A stretch of DNA of 8,406 nucleotides from Spirochaetales bacterium (GTDB taxonomy: Bacteria > Spirochaetota > Spirochaetia > SZUA-6 > DRHE01), in the NCBI GenBank assembly GCA_011049745.1, contig DRHE01000132.1, forward strand, positions 1 through 8,406, written 5' to 3'. Positions within the stretch are counted from its first letter, which is position 1. Each line of letters starts with the position of its first letter. Under the pieces are notes generated by a model. It was given only the letters and a program-made list of their open reading frames with translations. It had not been told where the DNA came from and made no database searches. Below, piece by piece: positions 5,527 through 8,406 of the stretch. A program made the position numbers and the translations under genes.

Positions 5527-6549
5527 ATGAAAAGAGTGAGAATTTTGATTACAGCTCTTTTTATGATCTTCCTGGCGGCCGGCCTGCTCTTTGGCGCAGG
5601 AGAGAAGGAAGTTGAAAAAGAAGGAAAAATGCGGATTGCCATGGTGGTAAAAAACCTGGGGAATTCCTTCTTTGAGGCCTGCCGGGATGGCGGCCTGGAA
5701 GCTGCAGAAGAACTGGGCAATGTCGAACTGATCTACCAGGGGCCCAGCACACCTACTGCCGAAGGGCAGATTGAGATAATTGACTCGCTTATTGCGCAGA
5801 AGGTCGATGCTATTGCAATTTCAGCTAATGATGTGGATGCTTTAATCCCGATTGCCAAAAAAGCGATGAAAGCAGGGATCAAGGTCATTTCTTTTGACTC
5901 AGGTGTGGCAGAAGAGGGGCGTATTCTTCATCTGGCTCCCTCCGGGGATGAGTTTATCGGCCGGAGCCAGGTAAAAATGATTGCCGGGCTGATTGATTAC
6001 AAGGGCGAGATTGCTATTTTGAGCGCCTCTTCCCAGGCCACCAATCAGAATAGCTGGATCGAGTGGATGAAGAAGGAACTGGAAAAAGCTGATTACAAGG
6101 ACATGAAACTTGTTTCCGTAGTATATGGAGATGATCTCTCAGACAAGAGCTACCGGGAAGCCATGGGATTGTTTAAATCACATCCCAATTTACGGGGAAT
6201 TATCTCACCGACCACTGTGGGCATCGCAGCCAGTGGTAAAGCTTTAGAGGATACCGGTAAAGCCGGGAAAATCGAGCTTACCGGGCTTGGCCTGCCCTCG
6301 GAAATGAAACAGTATGTAAAGAATGGAACCTGTAGGGAGATGTCTCTGTGGAACCCAATTGATCTGGGTTATTCTTCAACCTACATTGCCTACAAGCTGG
6401 TAATGGGTGATTTCAGCGGCAAAAAGGGTGAAGTAATGAAGGTCGGCAGAATGGGCGACATAAGAATAGGCGACGGAAATGTGGCTATAATGAGCGAACC
6501 ATATGTTTTTAATAAGGATAATATAGATAAGTTTGCAGCAATTTATTAA
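5527..6549 (+). CDS. rhaS: Rhamnose ABC transporter, substrate-binding protein
   Basis: A 340-residue exported sugar-binding protein (periplasmic-binding fold, ribose/galactose-like class) that captures L-rhamnose for the RhaT/RhaP importer. Residues 1-24 are a signal peptide: MKRVR, a hydrophobic core (6-22), then GAGEKE. No cysteine lipobox is visible, so it is probably soluble or retained by other means. The mature part begins near MRIAMVVKNLGNSFFEAC and carries GPSTPTAEGQIE (72-83), LIAQKVDAIAISAND (88-102), VISFDSGV (120-127) and SLWNPIDLGY (273-282), a pattern I recognise from RhaS of the rhizobial rhamnose transporter. This rhaS is unrelated to the AraC-type regulator RhaS of E. coli. 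The hairpin after the gene suggests it is made in excess over RhaT. Rhamnose specificity rests on family resemblance and on rhaA and rhaM nearby. Confidence 0.93.
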   Translation: MKRVRILITALFMIFLAAGLLFGAGEKEVEKEGKMRIAMVVKNLGNSFFEACRDGGLEAAEELGNVELIYQGPSTPTAEGQIEIIDSLIAQKVDAIAISANDVDALIPIAKKAMKAGIKVISFDSGVAEEGRILHLAPSGDEFIGRSQVKMIAGLIDYKGEIAILSASSQATNQNSWIEWMKKELEKADYKDMKLVSVVYGDDLSDKSYREAMGLFKSHPNLRGIISPTTVGIAASGKALEDTGKAGKIELTGLGLPSEMKQYVKNGTCREMSLWNPIDLGYSSTYIAYKLVMGDFSGKKGEVMKVGRMGDIRIGDGNVAIMSEPYVFNKDNIDKFAAIY

Positions 6550-6569
6550 TAGTCATATAATGATCCAGG

Positions 6570-6599
6570 GAGCAGGGTGTTTAGACATCCTGCTCTTTT
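6570..6599 (+). terminator. Intra-operon intrinsic (partial) terminator between rhaS and rhaT
   Basis: GAGCAGGGTGT (6570-6580) and ACATCCTGCTC (6585-6595) form an 11-bp stem with a single G-T wobble and a TTAG loop, followed at once by TTTT and then C. The stem is strong but the T-tract is short. Since rhaT follows on the same strand with no obvious new promoter, the likely role is partial termination and protection of the rhaS message from 3' decay. Confidence 0.8.
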
Positions 6600-6620
6600 C
6601 AATGTAAGCGGAGTACAGTA

Positions 6621-8120
6621 GTGGGACGCTCTATTTTAGAGCTCAAAAATGTCAGCAAATATTTCCCGGGCATTAAAGCGCTTGATGGTGTTGATTTCAA
6701 GATCAGGACCGGAGAAGTGCATGCGCTTATCGGTGAAAACGGGGCCGGTAAATCGACACTGGTAAAGATATTAACCGGTATCCATCAGCCCAGAACCGGC
6801 TCCATAATTCTTAACGGTAAAGAGGTTGAATTCAAAACACCACTGGTTTCCCAGGCCGCGGGAATTGCTGCTATTCATCAGGAAGCAACCATGTTTCCTG
6901 AGCTGACAGTTACTGAAAATATCTACATGGGACACCATCTTAGAAAATCACCTATTGGAATTCTAGATTGGCGGCAGATGAAAAAAAGAACTCAAGAGCT
7001 ATTAGAAAACCTGGAATTGGATATTCAACCCAATACCCTGGTTAAAAATCTAAGTGTGGCGCAGAGGCATATGGTGGAGATAGTCAAAGCGCTCTCAATG
7101 GATGCGCGCGTTGTGATTATGGATGAACCTACCTCTTCGCTCTCTTTAAAAGAGATTGAGCATCTCTATAAAATTATTCGCAGGTTAAAAGCAGAAGAAA
7201 GGGCAATTGTCTTTATCTCCCATAAATTTGAAGATATATATGAGATTGCCGACTGTTTTACAGTATTGCGAGACGGCAAACAGAGCGGCCAGGGTGTAGT
7301 GGCAGAAACAGAGTTGGATGATATTATCAATATGATGGTGGGACGCAGCATTGATCAGATGTTTCCCAAGCGGGATGTGGAAATAGGTAAAGAAATCCTG
7401 AAGGTTGACAAACTCTCGCGTACCGGTATTTTCAAGGATGTTTCTTTTATACTGCACCGTGGAGAGATTCTCGGTTTTTTTGGCCTGGTAGGCGCCGGCA
7501 GATCAGAGGTTATGCAGACAATTTTTGGTATTGAGCGGGAAACCGGCGGCAGGGTTTCTCTTAGGGGGAGGGAAATACATATCTTGAATCCGCAGGATGC
7601 GATCAACTACGGCATGGTCTATATTCCCGAAGACAGGCAGCTTCAGGGCACTATCCTGGAAATGAATATCAGGGAGAATATAACCCTGCCTGTTATTGAT
7701 CATTTGAGCAGGTATACCTTTCTGGATAAGAAACGGGAGCTCCGGATTACCGGCGAGTATGGCCGGCGTATGGAAATTAAAGCCTCAAGCTGGGAGCAGC
7801 AGGTAAACAACCTCTCCGGCGGCAATCAGCAGAAAGTGGTGCTGGCTAAGTGGCTGGCCACCAAACCTGAAATACTGATCATGGATGAACCAACCAGGGG
7901 AATCGATGTGGCAACCAAGGCCCGCGTGCATGAGTTCATCTCTGAACTGGTCGGAGAAGGTCTGGCAATTATTCTGATTTCTTCAGAGATACCGGAAATA
8001 TTGGGCATGTCCGATAGGGTAGTGGTTATGCATGAGGGAAGAGTTGCCGCTCTCTTTAACCGGCAAGAGGCCAATTCAGAGAAGCTGGTTAAGGCTGCCG
8101 TTGGCGAAATTTTTAATTAA
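6621..8120 (+). CDS. rhaT: Rhamnose ABC transporter, tandem ATP-binding protein
   Basis: A 499-residue cytoplasmic ATPase with two fused ABC domains, the layout of RbsA/MglA/RhaT sugar importers. Domain 1: Walker A GENGAGKST (38-46), Q-loop Gln87, signature-like LSVAQ (144-148), Walker B VVIMDE with Glu169, and switch His201. Domain 2: a degenerate Walker A where Lys is replaced by Arg (GAGRSE, 291-296), canonical signature LSGGNQQ (398-404), Walker B ILIMDE with Glu423, and Ser455 where the switch His would be. Such asymmetry is normal for this family. The GTG start at 6621 has CGGAG 7 bases upstream. It follows the hairpin after rhaS and precedes the permease by 12 bases. The name refers to the ABC subunit of rhizobia, not the E. 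coli rhamnose symporter RhaT. Confidence 0.94.
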   Translation: MGRSILELKNVSKYFPGIKALDGVDFKIRTGEVHALIGENGAGKSTLVKILTGIHQPRTGSIILNGKEVEFKTPLVSQAAGIAAIHQEATMFPELTVTENIYMGHHLRKSPIGILDWRQMKKRTQELLENLELDIQPNTLVKNLSVAQRHMVEIVKALSMDARVVIMDEPTSSLSLKEIEHLYKIIRRLKAEERAIVFISHKFEDIYEIADCFTVLRDGKQSGQGVVAETELDDIINMMVGRSIDQMFPKRDVEIGKEILKVDKLSRTGIFKDVSFILHRGEILGFFGLVGAGRSEVMQTIFGIERETGGRVSLRGREIHILNPQDAINYGMVYIPEDRQLQGTILEMNIRENITLPVIDHLSRYTFLDKKRELRITGEYGRRMEIKASSWEQQVNNLSGGNQQKVVLAKWLATKPEILIMDEPTRGIDVATKARVHEFISELVGEGLAIILISSEIPEILGMSDRVVVMHEGRVAALFNRQEANSEKLVKAAVGEIFN

Positions 8121-8132
8121 GGCGGGCGGTAG

Positions 8133-8406
8133 ATGCTCAAATTGTTGAAACAACGGGAGTTCACGCTGTTTGTGCTCATAATTGTACTGTTGGCGGCAAT
8201 CAGTATGCGCGCTCCTAATTTTTTAAATCTTGAGAACTTCAATGATATATTAAATGACACCTCTATTTTAGTAATGGTTGCCATCGGCCAGCTTCTGGTT
8301 ATCGTAACCGGGGGTATCGACCTCTCAGTAGCTTCGAGTATTGCTTTAAGCGGAATGGCTGTTGGTATGCTTAACCAGCATTTCCCCGGTATTCCCATAG
8401 AAGTGA
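8133..8406 (+). CDS. rhaP: Rhamnose ABC transporter, permease (N-terminal part)
   Basis: An ATG at 8133 opens a frame that stays open to the window edge: 91 codons of a membrane permease of the RbsC-like family (BPD_transp_2). The first hydrophobic helix spans about residues 11-25, followed by the family pattern APNFLNLENF (27-36). A second helix (about 44-60) runs into the hallmark TGGIDLSVAS (59-68), and a third begins after it. The full protein would be roughly 320 residues, so about a quarter is seen. The start is 12 bases after the rhaT stop with only a poor ribosome site (GGGCGG), suggesting coupling to rhaT. Rhizobial rhamnose transporters have two permeases, RhaP and RhaQ. I assign RhaP from order alone, so the symbol is less certain than the family. 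Confidence 0.88.
   Translation, partial: MLKLLKQREFTLFVLIIVLLAAISMRAPNFLNLENFNDILNDTSILVMVAIGQLLVIVTGGIDLSVASSIALSGMAVGMLNQHFPGIPIEV

Noticed and set aside
5522..5530. Two-codon ORF ATG AGA TGA just before rhaS
   Set aside because: The ATG is one base from the ribosome site, too close to be used; it is probably a by-product of the TATGAGATG sequence.
8117..8398. Minus-strand 93-codon frame at the right edge
   Set aside because: It is opposite the permease start, whose plus-strand translation has the family hallmark TGGIDLSVAS.

Overview
The window carries most of an L-rhamnose catabolism and uptake locus on the plus strand, plus the first codons of an unrelated, divergently transcribed gene for a secreted protein on the minus strand. 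It looks like a bacterium of moderate G+C content. The binding-protein signal peptide ends in a run like GAGEKE, the ATP-binding subunit has a tandem sugar-type layout, and a YesM/YesN-type two-component pair sits inside the locus. Together these fit a spirochaete (Spirochaetota) best, with Firmicutes or a related anaerobe as alternatives. The taxonomic guess is inference; no rRNA or other marker is present.

Layout. Bases 1-101 (minus) are the start of a gene with a clear signal peptide. Bases 102-368 hold the divergent control region: a good minus-strand promoter, two short palindromes, and a strong Shine-Dalgarno followed by a possible short leader ORF. Then come rhaA (L-rhamnose isomerase), rhaM (L-rhamnose mutarotase), a LytS/YesM-type histidine kinase with HAMP and GAF domains, and a YesN-type response regulator with an AraC-type DNA-binding end. 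These four are packed with overlaps or gaps of a few bases. A 95-base gap with a consensus -10 box and an 18-base palindrome precedes rhaS (periplasmic sugar-binding protein). A strong hairpin with a short T-tract separates rhaS from rhaT (duplicated ABC ATPase), which is followed after 12 bases by a permease gene (rhaP) that runs off the right edge.

How it works together. RhaS captures L-rhamnose outside the membrane, and RhaT with RhaP (and probably a second permease beyond the edge) imports it. RhaM interconverts the anomers and RhaA converts the sugar to L-rhamnulose. The kinase and aldolase expected for later steps are not in the window. The embedded kinase/regulator pair most likely senses extracellular sugar, possibly through RhaS, and activates transport and catabolism.

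Points of note: rhaA and rhaM probably start at internal GTG codons rather than at the longest-ORF starts; the promoter/operator-like element before rhaS shares a heptamer with the rhaA upstream region; the hairpin is placed to give more binding protein than ATPase; the regulator has a degenerate GGDEF-like middle domain.
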